The position numbers were made by a program, and so were the translations under genes. This document shows, piece after piece, positions 38,057 to 47,120 of a stretch of 64,000 bases of DNA; position 1 is the stretch's first letter; each line of letters begins with the position of its first letter. The stretch comes from Thermoanaerobacter ethanolicus JW 200. GTDB lineage: Bacteria > Bacillota > Thermoanaerobacteria > Thermoanaerobacterales > Thermoanaerobacteraceae. The stretch covers positions 2,012,501 through 2,076,500 of the forward strand of contig NZ_CP033580.1 of the NCBI RefSeq assembly GCF_003722315.1, written 5' to 3'. Below the pieces are notes generated by a model that did not search any database, was not told the DNA's origin, and was given only the letters and a program-made list of their open reading frames with translations.

Positions 38057-40943
38057 ATAGGTAGGCTAAAAACCGATGACACGACAGTTGAATTACATGA
38101 AGTGTTATTTACGTTTCAATTCCTTATAGGTAGGCTAAAAACAAGCAAAAGAATATGCAGACAAGTTACAAGAAATTTGTTTCAATTCCTTATAGGTAGG
38201 CTAAAAACTTTAATGAAGTCTTCATATTGTAACAGGTCTCTTTTGGGTTTCAATTCCTTATAGGTAGGCTAAAAACTGAGCTTGAACTTACAGAAGAAGA
38301 AAAGAGATATCTGTTTCAATTCCTTATAGGTAGGCTAAAAACCTGCAATATCTTGCACAACTACTGCGTCAATATACAAAGGTTTCAATTCCTTATAGGT
38401 AGGCTAAAAACTTTGACTTTGCCAACGATAATAAAATCTATGTCCGGCGGTTTCAATTCCTTATAGGTAGGCTAAAAACAAGCGATAACGGCCGACAAAG
38501 CCTTTTTCTGGGGCATGTTTCAATTCCTTATAGGTAGGCTAAAAACTGTAGTCGGAAGCATAAACTGGCCGCACGCGCACCTGTTTCAATTCCTTATAGG
38601 TAGGCTAAAAACTCCAGCTCTGTAGTTACCTGGGTGGCCGCATCAACCGGTTTCAATTCCTTATAGGTAGGCTAAAAACCCGCCATCCACCAAACCACCA
38701 AGGGTGCGGTTTTCGTGTTTCAATTCCTTATAGGTAGGCTAAAAACAATATTTACGAAACCACCATGCCGGCAGACCAACTGAAGTTTCAATTCCTTATA
38801 GGTAGGCTAAAAACTCGGCTTTATCCAGTTCCTTCGCAAACCTTAGTTCGTTTCAATTCCTTATAGGTAGGCTAAAAACTTGTGCAAAGCCCCACTTCCC
38901 GGACCACCTGGGCGAGTTTCAATTCCTTATAGGTAGGCTAAAAACCCTGGCGTAGTGCTGGCGGAAGGTGTAAGCCCGGGCGGTTTCAATTCCTTATAGG
39001 TAGGCTAAAAACTGGTACGCCATCTCCCAGGTGCCTGATAAGTTCCTTATGTTTCAATTCCTTATAGGTAGGCTAAAAACCTAAGCCGCCTGAAACCACC
39101 AAGGAGGTGAAGAAACGGTTTCAATTCCTTATAGGTAGGCTAAAAACGCCCTGGCGTTTGCAAAGAGCGCTGACCAGGCCCCGTTTCAATTCCTTATAGG
39201 TAGGCTAAAAACCGATGTAGTCGGAAGCATAAACTGGCCGCACGCGCACCTGTTTCAATTCCTTATAGGTAGGCTAAAAACCTTGGAAGCAAGGCAACTG
39301 GTCCTATCCGGTGTATTGTTTCAATTCCTTATAGGTAGGCTAAAAACTCTTGAAAAGATAGGTATAAACTTTCAGCGTGATTTCTTGTTTCAATTCCTTA
39401 TAGGTAGGCTAAAAACGTCATTGAGCCGGATGGCAGCGTAGACTTTGGGGAGTGTTTCAATTCCTTATAGGTAGGCTAAAAACCGCTTTAGTGTTAGCGG
39501 CTATACCGTAGACCTTTCGGGTTTCAATTCCTTATAGGTAGGCTAAAAACGGCGTTGGTGCAGTTTCTGATTATGAGGCGTGGGCAAGTTTCAATTCCTT
39601 ATAGGTAGGCTAAAAACATAGAGGCAAAGGAGGTAAGTGGAATTGGAAAGATGTTTCAATTCCTTATAGGTAGGCTAAAAACTTTTGTTTTGCTTCATAA
39701 TGTAGCTTCTGATTATATTAGTTTCAATTCCTTATAGGTAGGCTAAAAACTTGGCTACAAAAGAAAAATTACTAAGCCTGTTTTTAGTTTCAATTCCTTA
39801 TAGGTAGGCTAAAAACAAGAAATAAGAACGACAGTTGATAAAAAAATATCTTGTTTCAATTCCTTATAGGTAGGCTAAAAACCCTTGCATGAGGCAGTTC
39901 GTTTCTATAGACCATCCAAGTTTCAATTCCTTATAGGTAGGCTAAAAACAGATGAAATATGACTGGCTGGATGTGGACAAGTTCTGTTTCAATTCCTTAT
40001 AGGTAGGCTAAAAACAGAGGTAAGACAAGGATACAAGACATTAAGCCAGCCGAGTTTCAATTCCTTATAGGTAGGCTAAAAACTTTAGAGAGAGGGCATT
40101 AGCCCTCTGCTCTTTCTAGTTTCAATTCCTTATAGGTAGGCTAAAAACGGAATAGTAAGCCCTCTTATTCCTTCTCTTTCTGCGGTTTCAATTCCTTATA
40201 GGTAGGCTAAAAACAAGCGATGTAGATTCCGGAGATTATGCAGTTGTCAGTTTCAATTCCTTATAGGTAGGCTAAAAACCAGATGATGAAATAAATATAC
40301 TTATCGAGGCAGCAGGTTTCAATTCCTTATAGGTAGGCTAAAAACTTCGCTTCTTCAAGTGCTTAGATAATGCCGGTGACGTTTCAATTCCTTATAGGTA
40401 GGCTAAAAACGAAGCAGAACAATAGACCCAACACAAGCACCGACGAGTAATAGTTTCAATTCCTTATAGGTAGGCTAAAAACCAGTAAAATTGTAGAAAG
40501 GGTCACAGAAAAGCAAATGTTTCAATTCCTTATAGGTAGGCTAAAAACCATACATAACCTCATGAAATGGAATAGTTCCATCCAGGTTTCAATTCCTTAT
40601 AGGTAGGCTAAAAACAGAGAAGCTGCTGAGTTTGTTTTTATGAAAGGTGGTGTTTCAATTCCTTATAGGTAGGCTAAAAACAAATGGCACCAATATTTTT
40701 TGAGATAAAACATTCTTTGTTTCAATTCCTTATAGGTAGGCTAAAAACCGTATATAAAATTAACGGGCTTACCTGCTTCAAAAGTTTCAATTCCTTATAG
40801 GTAGGCTAAAAACTTTAAAAAAAATAATGATAAAAGTATTGACAAAGGGTTTCAATTCCTTATAGGTAGGCTAAAAACTGCGAATTTTGTGGACAAGAGT
40901 TGTATGAAGGCTAGTTTCAATTCCTTATAGGTAGGCTAAAAAC
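38057..40943 (-). CRISPR. CRISPR array, 43 full repeats plus one half repeat
   Basis: Repeats are 30 bp. In the likely transcribed sense (minus strand) they begin GTTTTTAGCCTACC and end AAGGAATTGAAAC, giving the usual 8-nt crRNA tag ATTGAAAC. I count 43 complete, apparently identical repeats from 38113-38142 to 40914-40943. A half repeat at 38057-38073 is cut off by the IS110 element. That gives 43 spacers, mostly 35-40 bp. The orientation puts the leader at the right end and the oldest spacers at the left, next to the IS. Two spacers (38547-38582 and 39213-39251) share the same 36 bases. The type III effector operon lies on the trailer side; no cas1, cas2 or cas6 is in the window. Confidence 0.97.
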
Positions 40944-41043
40944 TCATTCTAACATGCATAAATAGCACATTATACGCCTTACGACTTTTTAATTCCTGTC
41001 AAGTATTTCTACTTTATTATACCATATTGTTTGACAAAATCAA
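40944..41043 (-). promoter_or_regulatory. CRISPR leader with promoter
   Basis: On the minus strand an extended -10, TGGTATAAT (TATAAT at 41016-41021), follows a -35 like TTGATT (41038-41043) at 16 bp. About 70 AT-rich bases then lead to the first repeat. No gene was seen between 40944 and 41142. Confidence 0.6.
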
Positions 41044-41066
41044 CTATTTTCTAAAATTGAAAAAAT

Positions 41067-41120
41067 AATTTGTCGTCGATCCACGACATTTTTTGCACTA
41101 TCTTAGGTCGACGACAAATT
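41067..41120 (-). terminator. Long inverted repeat after mscL, probable terminator
   Basis: AATTTGTCGTCGA and TCGACGACAAATT form a perfect 13-bp stem with a 28-base spacing; the minus strand continues ATTATTTTTTC. It would end mscL transcription before the CRISPR leader. The long loop, which contains another CGTGGATCGACG-like partial pairing, is unusual for a terminator. Confidence 0.5.
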
Positions 41121-41142
41121 TATATTAATCAATATTCTTACC

Positions 41143-41511
41143 TTACTTTTCCTTTAATACCTCTAATATTTCTCTTAAAAGTTTTACTTCCTCTGATGGT
41201 TCAGGTGGTGTTTGTTCTTTTTCTTTTGCTTTTCGCTGTCTAATAGCATTCATAGGAGCTACTATGAAAAAATATATGGCTGCAGATACGATAATAAAGT
41301 TAACAACAGCATTAAGGAAATTACCTATGGCTATTGGTCCTAATTTAAGGGCAGAAAAATCAGGAGCTCCAAATATTGCTCCAATCAGTGGAGTTAAAAC
41401 ATCCACAACTAATGAATTTACTACTTTGTTAAAAGCTGCACCTATTATTACAGCTACTGCTAAATCCAAAACATTTCCACGCATAATGAATTCTTTAAAC
41501 CCTTTTAACAT
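41143..41511 (-). CDS. mscL: Large-conductance mechanosensitive channel
   Basis: Opens under membrane tension to release solutes after osmotic downshock. The 122-residue protein has the standard start FKEFIMRGNVLDLAVAVIIG followed by AAFNKVVNSLVVDVLTPLIG, which is the pore-forming first membrane helix. The second helix is FLNAVVNFIIVSAAIYFFIV. The C-terminal charged helix ends LLREILEVLKEK. The start is ATG behind AAAGGAG. It is a single-gene unit between the CRISPR leader and the permease gene; the 137 bp upstream show no other gene. Confidence 0.95.
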   Translation of the reverse strand: MLKGFKEFIMRGNVLDLAVAVIIGAAFNKVVNSLVVDVLTPLIGAIFGAPDFSALKLGPIAIGNFLNAVVNFIIVSAAIYFFIVAPMNAIRQRKAKEKEQTPPEPSEEVKLLREILEVLKEK

Positions 41512-41648
41512 ATTTTTCTCCTTTCAACAAGTGATTGATTGTCCACACTTTATAATTTATCACTAAAATGTTAGTTGTTAAGTCAAAAAATTGGCAAAAT
41601 AATACACCACAAAGTTATCTCCCTTCAGTTCAATAACTATCTACTTTC

Positions 41649-42404
41649 CTACACTCCTCTAACCCAAAACGCTATTGCCAATGCAATTCCCCATAAAACT
41701 ACAAAATTCTTTACTTTCTTATTGTCAAACCTTTGTGATACTTTTGCTCCCAAATATCCTCCTAAAGCAAATCCTATCATGAGAATAATAGCAAAAGGCC
41801 ATACTACTTTTCCACTAAAAAGTAAAACTAAACCGGAGGTGATATTTATAAAAAGTGAAAGAACATTTTTTATACCATTTGCTGTGTGTATGTCAGTAAT
41901 ACCTGCTATTCCCAACGTTGCCAGCATTAAAATGCCAATACCTGCTGCAAAATATCCTCCATAAAGAGAAGTAAGAAATTGAAGTATAAAAACAAATACT
42001 AGTGATTTTTTCTTTATATCTTCTCCTTCCTTTAGATTAAATTTATTTATTCTGTCATTTAATGCTAAAATTATGGTCGCAAATAAAACCAAAAAAGGTA
42101 CGACAAAATTAAAAACCTTGTAAGGAGTTATCATAAGAAGATATGCTCCTAAAATACCTCCAAGTAAAGAGGGCAATGTTAAAAACCTTAAAAGCTCTTT
42201 CGTCTGATACAGTCTTTCTTTAAATCCCCATGCACCTGTGACAGAACCAGTCCACAGAGCAACTGTATTTGTTATGTTAGCAGATAGAGGATTTACTCCA
42301 ACCCATACAAGAGCAGGAAAGGTTATTAAAGTTCCCCCTCCTGCTATAGCATTAGTGGCTCCTGCTAAAATAGAAGCCACTAAAACTACTATGTAATTAC
42401 TCAT
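41649..42404 (-). CDS. TSUP (TauE/SafE) family permease
   Basis: A 251-residue membrane protein with seven or eight hydrophobic segments. The start VVLVASILAGATNAIAGGGT is the typical TSUP N-terminus, and the C-terminal half repeats the pattern (GIGILMLATLGI...MIGFALGGYLGAK). Members export sulfite, sulfoacetate or other organosulfur anions, but the substrate cannot be read from sequence. The ATG overlaps the nitroreductase stop (TGATG), so the two are cotranscribed. Confidence 0.85.
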   Translation of the reverse strand: MSNYIVVLVASILAGATNAIAGGGTLITFPALVWVGVNPLSANITNTVALWTGSVTGAWGFKERLYQTKELLRFLTLPSLLGGILGAYLLMITPYKVFNFVVPFLVLFATIILALNDRINKFNLKEGEDIKKKSLVFVFILQFLTSLYGGYFAAGIGILMLATLGIAGITDIHTANGIKNVLSLFINITSGLVLLFSGKVVWPFAIILMIGFALGGYLGAKVSQRFDNKKVKNFVVLWGIALAIAFWVRGV

Positions 42405-43024
42405 CAGATTATCTCTCCAAATTCGTCAAATTTAAATCTATAGGCTCTTGGCAGTAAATCTTTTTCAGGATCCTTATATCCAATTGCTATTATCATCGGT
42501 ACATACATATACTTATCAATATTTAAAAATTCTTTTAGCCTATCCTCATCAAAGCCGTCCATAGGATGAGTTTCAAGGCCATACACTCTTGCAGCAATCA
42601 TTACGTTCATCGCAAACAGAGCTGAGTCTCTTATGGCTTTTCTTTTAGCCTGTTCTTCATCCTGCCAAACTGACAAAATTCTTTCTTTTGCCGCCTCTTT
42701 TCTCTCTTTTTTCATATACCCAAGCTCAATAGAGCTGTCTAAAACTTTATCTATATTTTCTAATGCCGCTTTAGGATTTGCTATTATTACAATTACAGCA
42801 GAAGCATCTTCTACTTTTTGCTGATTAAAAGCTATTTCTTTGAGAATCTTTTTCTTCTCTTTGCTTTTTACCACAATCACTTTCCACGGTTGAAGGTTAT
42901 AAGCTGAAGGAGCTAAAGATGCAGTTTCAAGAATCTCTTTTATAAGGTCATCTGATATTTCTTTTGCTGAATCAAAAAAGGTAATGGCTCTTCTCTCTGT
43001 TATAAGTTTTTTACATTCTTTCAT
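42404..43024 (-). CDS. Nitroreductase-family FMN oxidoreductase
   Basis: The 206-residue protein shows the nitroreductase fold: ITERRAITFFDSAKEISDDL at the N-terminus (FMN phosphate contact RRAI), then LAPSAYNLQPWKVIVV, and a C-terminal PMIIAIGYKDPEKDLLPRAY. These enzymes reduce nitro compounds, quinones or flavins with NAD(P)H. The natural substrate is unknown. The start is ATG behind AAGGAGATG. It is the first gene of a two-gene unit with the TSUP permease. Confidence 0.88.
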   Translation of the reverse strand: MKECKKLITERRAITFFDSAKEISDDLIKEILETASLAPSAYNLQPWKVIVVKSKEKKKILKEIAFNQQKVEDASAVIVIIANPKAALENIDKVLDSSIELGYMKKERKEAAKERILSVWQDEEQAKRKAIRDSALFAMNVMIAARVYGLETHPMDGFDEDRLKEFLNIDKYMYVPMIIAIGYKDPEKDLLPRAYRFKFDEFGEII

Positions 43025-43342
43025 ATTTGTTCATCTCCTTAAAACGAATTTAAATTTTTAATAAAATATTTATCAAATAATAATTAATTTCTAATGTTTA
43101 TATTCTTCAAAAATTATAAAATTCCTTCTAAAAACAAAAAATAATCCCTCGAAAAGAGAAAAAACTTTAAAATCATCTCCTCATATGTAAGCTGCCAAAA
43201 TAGCAAAAGTAAAACTCTTCTGCCTAGAAAGCCTGTTATAAGCTTTCTAGGCAGTTTATTTTATCCAAATTATTTTATGGAACATTTAATGATGTAATTC
43301 GTCTAACTTAGTAGAAGAACACAGGAGAGGGTGATATTTATC
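43025..43342. other. Intergenic region between nitroreductase and serpin
   Basis: No gene was seen. The region is AT-rich and holds the divergent start regions of both neighbours plus one strong hairpin at 43220-43254, annotated separately. Confidence 0.6.
43220..43254 (+). terminator. Terminator-like hairpin in the serpin 5' region
   Basis: A perfect 13-bp stem, CTGCCTAGAAAGC with GCTTTCTAGGCAG, encloses a 9-base loop and is followed by TTTATTTT on the plus strand. No plus-strand gene precedes it, so it either insulates the serpin or forms an attenuator in its leader. Confidence 0.6.
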
Positions 43343-44617
43343 ATGGAAATTTTAAAACTTAAAAAACTTTTTACAGCAATACTCAGCATCACAATATTCA
43401 TTGCAATGTTAATGAATATAACAGGATGTTCTTTTCCTACCTCAAAAGTTCAAGCTGCAAATTTGATGGAAGGAATAAAAGCAAATCCAGTAAGTGAAAA
43501 AAACATAGATGAAAAATTTATAAATAATACAGCTGATTTTTCAATTGAGATTTTTAAAAAATTGATTGATCATAAGAAAAATTCTTTAATTTCCCCACTT
43601 TCAGTAATGCTGGCATTAGCTATGACAGCAAACGGAGCAGATAAAGAAACTCTTTCACAAATGGAAAAAACACTGGGAAAAGACATTTCCATTGAAGATT
43701 TAAACAAATACCTGTACACGTATATGAAAAAACTTTCCAATGAAGAAAAATCAAAATTAACTATCGCCAATTCAATATGGCTCAAAGAAAATGATTTTAT
43801 GCCCTTTAAAGATTTTCTTCAGATAATTGCAGATTACTATAAAGCCGATATTTTTAAAGCTGCTTTTGACAGCAGTACAGTAAGTAACATAAACAACTGG
43901 GTAAAATCGAAAACAAATGGAATGATTGACAAAATATTAAACAAAATTGATCCGGAAGACGTTATGTACCTGATAAATGCTGTAGCTTTTGATGCAGAAT
44001 GGGAAACAGTATATGAAAAGCACAATATATATAAAGATATATTTACTGATATAAACGGAAATAAACAGAAAGCTGAATTCATGAGGTCAGAGGAAAATTT
44101 TTATATTGAAGATAAAAATGCAATTGGTTTTATCAAACCCTACGCAAAAAAACATTACAGTTTTGCGGCTATTATTCCCAACGAAAATATGACAATTGGT
44201 GAATATATTAAAACACTCACGGGAGAAAAGTTTATAAATTTAATCAAAAATGCGAAAACAACTTTGGTACATGCATCTCTTCCAAAATTTAAGTATGACT
44301 ATGAAATCAACCTTAATAGTACCTTAGAATCCCTCGGAATGAAGGACGCTTTTTCACCAGAAAAGGCAAACTTTACTAAACTAGGAACTTCTTACGTCGG
44401 TAATATTTTTATATCAGAAGTCCTTCACAAAACCTTTATATCTGTTGATGAAAAAGGAACAAAGGCAGGAGCTGTAACATCAGTCGATATGACGTCCACA
44501 GGAATGCCAGTAAATCCTAAAATAGTAAAATTAGATAGACCTTTTGTATATGCAATTATTGACAATAAAACAAACTTACCTATTTTCATTGGCACAGTGA
44601 TGAGTATAAAAAATTGA
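43343..44617 (+). CDS. Serpin (serine protease inhibitor), predicted lipoprotein
   Basis: A bacterial serpin of 424 residues from the ATG at 43343, after AGGAGAGGG. The N-terminal signal peptide has a lipobox, NITGC, so the mature protein should be anchored by a lipidated Cys on the outer face of the membrane. The serpin core starts at NTADFSIEIFKKLI and NSLISPLSVMLALAMTANGA. The breach and shutter segments include YLINAVAFDAEWE. The hinge of the reactive centre loop reads EKGTKAGAVTSV, with small residues compatible with loop insertion and hence inhibition, followed by RPFVYAIIDNKTNLPIFIGT. The target protease cannot be named. Serpins are known from thermophilic Thermoanaerobacter relatives. 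Confidence 0.9.
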   Translation: MEILKLKKLFTAILSITIFIAMLMNITGCSFPTSKVQAANLMEGIKANPVSEKNIDEKFINNTADFSIEIFKKLIDHKKNSLISPLSVMLALAMTANGADKETLSQMEKTLGKDISIEDLNKYLYTYMKKLSNEEKSKLTIANSIWLKENDFMPFKDFLQIIADYYKADIFKAAFDSSTVSNINNWVKSKTNGMIDKILNKIDPEDVMYLINAVAFDAEWETVYEKHNIYKDIFTDINGNKQKAEFMRSEENFYIEDKNAIGFIKPYAKKHYSFAAIIPNENMTIGEYIKTLTGEKFINLIKNAKTTLVHASLPKFKYDYEINLNSTLESLGMKDAFSPEKANFTKLGTSYVGNIFISEVLHKTFISVDEKGTKAGAVTSVDMTSTGMPVNPKIVKLDRPFVYAIIDNKTNLPIFIGTVMSIKN

Positions 44618-44630
44618 AATAATTAATATT

Positions 44631-44666
44631 AATGAGGGTTTAAGCAATCGCTTAACCCCTCTCATT
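44631..44666. terminator. Bidirectional terminator between convergent genes
   Basis: AATGAGGGTTTAAGC pairs with GCTTAACCCCTCTCATT (one bulge) around AATC. It serves the serpin on the plus strand and overlaps the end of the gene on the minus strand. Confidence 0.75.
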
Positions 44667-45933
44667 TATAATCAAAATATTTTTCCAAAAATTTTTCTTT
44701 ATCCCAGCTATGGTCTTTTGCTAACTGCTCCTCTGTTACATTGAAATAATCATATCTTACATTATCCCCTTGATCTGGAACAGGGTCATCCCATGTAACA
44801 TCTACGTAACTGATTTTGCCGTCAATTCTTATCATATTCCAAGCATGAGGCATAGACCCACTATAATTAAAACCTGTACCAGCTACTCCAAGGCTATCAA
44901 TCCTAGCTAGTTGAGCAAGTAAATTAAAAGCAGCAGTATATCCTTGGCACACCCCTACTCCTTTTATCAAAACTCCATAAGCAGTATAAGATTCTGGTGG
45001 TATAGTGTTATTTATCAAATTTTCATAATCATATTTAGTATTTTTTACAATATAGTCGTGGATTGCTTTGACTTTATCTATATCAGACATATCCGGTTTT
45101 ATTATTTGGTCAATAATTTCTTTAGCTTTAATATTTATTTCATCTTTCATTTTTTCCAATTTATCTTTAGGATATATATATTCAAATTTTATACTTACTT
45201 TACTTATGACGTTGTTAAAACCATTTGCAGAAATAGTCCACTTATTAGCATAGCCAATTTCAGGATGATGTGCCAATACCAGATCTACAATATCCGATAT
45301 ACTCTTTAAGATATCATTAATTGTACAGCTATTTCCTACAGAATTGCAGAAAGAATTGCTAAGTGTAAAAGTTATTTCATCTTCATTGTTTTCAAGAGCA
45401 TTTTTAATTAAAAGATACAAATCTTTTTCACTGGTTATATTAGAAGATGAAAAAGTATTAGTTTCGCTAACTGTGTTTTTTGGTGCAGTTATTGAACTTA
45501 CCCTTGTTCTTTGGTTGGAAGAATTGATTATTATGTGCCCATTATCGTATATTACTTCATCTCCAAGGGTTTCACCAACAAATCTTAAAGGCACATAGGT
45601 ATAACCGTTTATAATTTGTGGTGCTACAATAAGCTCATAACTTTTTCCATTAACTTTTGCAATTTTGTGGCCAATTATAAGTTGTACAGTCGTTTCGCCA
45701 CGAAAGGCTGTAACCGTTTTAGTTTTCTCTTCCCAGTTTACCTTAGCACCTAATGCTTCAAAAAATGCCCGCATAGGGACTAAAGTTGTGTCGTTTTTTA
45801 TAACAGGCTTTTGTTCAAAAACTACATTTTGGCCATTAATTGTAATTGTTATATTTGCCGCTTGTGCTGAAATAGGAATTAATATAGAAAAGGCTACAAA
45901 AACTAATAGTATTAAAGATATCTTTTTAAGCAT
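44662..45933 (-). CDS. Secreted copper-amine-oxidase-N-domain / transglutaminase-like protein
   Basis: A 423-residue exported protein. A signal peptide ends at ISAQAA (about 26). Two copper amine oxidase N-terminal-like repeats follow (ITINGQNVVFEQKPVIKNDT with LVPMRAFFEALGAKVNWE, then YTYVPLRFVGETLGDEV); these are wall- or surface-binding modules common in thermophilic clostridia. The C-terminal half is a transglutaminase-like cysteine protease fold with the triad visible as GVCQGYTAAF (Cys), MPHAWNMIRI (His) and YVDVTWDDP (Asp). It may process or crosslink cell-surface protein or peptidoglycan; the substrate is unknown. The start is ATG behind AGAGGTGATATAT. Confidence 0.85.
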   Translation of the reverse strand: MLKKISLILLVFVAFSILIPISAQAANITITINGQNVVFEQKPVIKNDTTLVPMRAFFEALGAKVNWEEKTKTVTAFRGETTVQLIIGHKIAKVNGKSYELIVAPQIINGYTYVPLRFVGETLGDEVIYDNGHIIINSSNQRTRVSSITAPKNTVSETNTFSSSNITSEKDLYLLIKNALENNEDEITFTLSNSFCNSVGNSCTINDILKSISDIVDLVLAHHPEIGYANKWTISANGFNNVISKVSIKFEYIYPKDKLEKMKDEINIKAKEIIDQIIKPDMSDIDKVKAIHDYIVKNTKYDYENLINNTIPPESYTAYGVLIKGVGVCQGYTAAFNLLAQLARIDSLGVAGTGFNYSGSMPHAWNMIRIDGKISYVDVTWDDPVPDQGDNVRYDYFNVTEEQLAKDHSWDKEKFLEKYFDYK

Positions 45934-46063
45934 TATATATCACCTCTGAACTTTCTAGAGACTAATATTAAACTATACAACAATATTTCTCTATCTCTTT
46001 AATAATTATACTAAATCTCAGAAAACTTTTTTATAAATAATTCAACAAAAAAGGATATAAATA

Positions 46064-46093
46064 TTGACGAGGGTTTGTTTCGTATGTTATAAT
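46064..46093 (+). promoter_or_regulatory. SigA promoter of tRNA-Trp
   Basis: TTGACG (46064-46069) and TATAAT (46088-46093) with 18 bp spacing, ending 11 bp before the tRNA. Confidence 0.75.
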
Positions 46094-46104
46094 AAAAAGC
46101 GCGC

Positions 46105-46180
<76 letters not shown>

Positions 46181-46210
46181 TTATTGAAAAGTTAATGTTT
46201 CCAGCAAACG

Positions 46211-46249
46211 AACCCTCTCAAAAAATCCGAAGTTGTTGGGAGGGGTTTT
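46211..46249 (+). terminator. Terminator after tRNA-Trp
   Basis: AACCCTCTC pairs with GGGAGGGGTT, followed by TTATTATT. It lies about 30 bp after the tRNA. Confidence 0.6.
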
Positions 46250-46311
46250 ATTATTCCTAAATCGCTACCATTCAGAAATTTAAAACTAATAAACTTATCT
46301 TAACGTTAATT

Positions 46312-46497
46312 TTACGGTTCTTCTGGTATAATTATCCATGCAATTAAATAAACTAAAAGTCCAGTTCCCCAAAATATTATTAGAAATGCCCAAATGAGTC
46401 TTATAATTGTTGGGTCTACATTAAAATACTCTGCTATTCCTCCACATACGCCTCCTATCATTCTTTGTGTTCTTGAGCGATAAAGTTTTTTTGACAT
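46312..46497 (-). CDS. PspC-domain small membrane protein
   Basis: A 61-residue protein, SKKLYRSRTQRMIGGVCGGI, then AEYFNVDPTIIRLIWAF and one or two hydrophobic segments ending AWIIIPEEP. This is the complete PspC domain, found alone in many Firmicutes and linked to envelope stress. I start at ATG 46495-46497, 8 bp behind AAGGAG, rather than at a codon 9 bp upstream. It is a single-gene unit; the exact role is unknown. Confidence 0.88.
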   Translation of the reverse strand: MSKKLYRSRTQRMIGGVCGGIAEYFNVDPTIIRLIWAFLIIFWGTGLLVYLIAWIIIPEEP

Positions 46498-46677
46498 TAT
46501 ACACACTCCTTAATTTTTTATTTTCTTCTCTAATATGACCTTCAAATACCAATTTTTTGTGGTCTTTTTACAACACCTCTTCCTCTTAAAATTAATATAC
46601 CAGAGTATTATTACTCTTGCAAACAATTTATTTGTGATAAAATATAATTAAAAATAACCAATGTGGGAGGTATCATC

Positions 46678-47094
46678 GTGAAAAGCTATAGAAAAGAGTT
46701 GTGGTTTGAAACAAAAAAGAGAAGAGAATTTATAAACATTACACCTCTTATAGAGGAATGCGTTAGGGAAAGCGGAATCAAGGAAGGGCTTCTTTTATGT
46801 AATGCAATGCACATTACCTCAAGTGTTTTTATAAATGACGATGAACCAGGCTTACATAAAGACTTTGAAAATTTCTTGGAAAAATTAGCCCCCGAAAAAC
46901 CCTATGACCAATATTATCATAATACTTATGAAGATAATGCAGACGCTCATTTAAAGCGTACAATAATGGGTCGAGAAGTTGTAGTAGCTATAACAGATGG
47001 AAAATTAGATTTTGGTCCATGGGAACAAATCTTTTACGGTGAATTTGACGGAAAAAGGAAAAAGAGAGTATTGGTCAAAATTATAGGTGAATAA
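46678..47094 (+). CDS. YjbQ family protein (UPF0047)
   Basis: A 138-residue protein of the widespread YjbQ/UPF0047 family, some members of which have weak thiamine-phosphate synthase activity. The start is GTG 46678 ([17 protein letters not shown]), 7 bp behind GGGAGG; an upstream ATG at 46663 overlaps the ribosome site. Family hallmarks are [18 protein letters not shown] with the conserved His, [15 protein letters not shown] and [16 protein letters not shown]. The metal-binding His residues are present. It is a single gene ending in a bidirectional terminator. Confidence 0.9.
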   Translation: MKSYRKELWFETKKRREFINITPLIEECVRESGIKEGLLLCNAMHITSSVFINDDEPGLHKDFENFLEKLAPEKPYDQYYHNTYEDNADAHLKRTIMGREVVVAITDGKLDFGPWEQIFYGEFDGKRKKRVLVKIIGE

Positions 47095-47120
47095 AAAATC
47101 TCCAGTTTCCCGGAGATTTA
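47095..47120. terminator. Bidirectional terminator between yjbQ and yteA-like genes
   Basis: AAATCTCC pairs with GGAGATTT around a short loop; A-run on one side and T-rich on the other, between convergent stops. Confidence 0.7.

Noticed and set aside
38036-38263. 75-codon open frame at the left end of the CRISPR array
   Set aside because: It is the repeat and spacer sequence read in frame; repeated residues in it (FQFLIGRLKT) are the translated repeat.
38057-40943. Spacers that target genes within this window
   Set aside because: Reading the spacers against the annotated genes gave no obvious match; this was by eye only and is not a proper search.
41067-41120. Inverted repeat as a remnant of a transposon end
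   Set aside because: No partner copy or duplication was seen, and its position and T-run fit a terminator for mscL.
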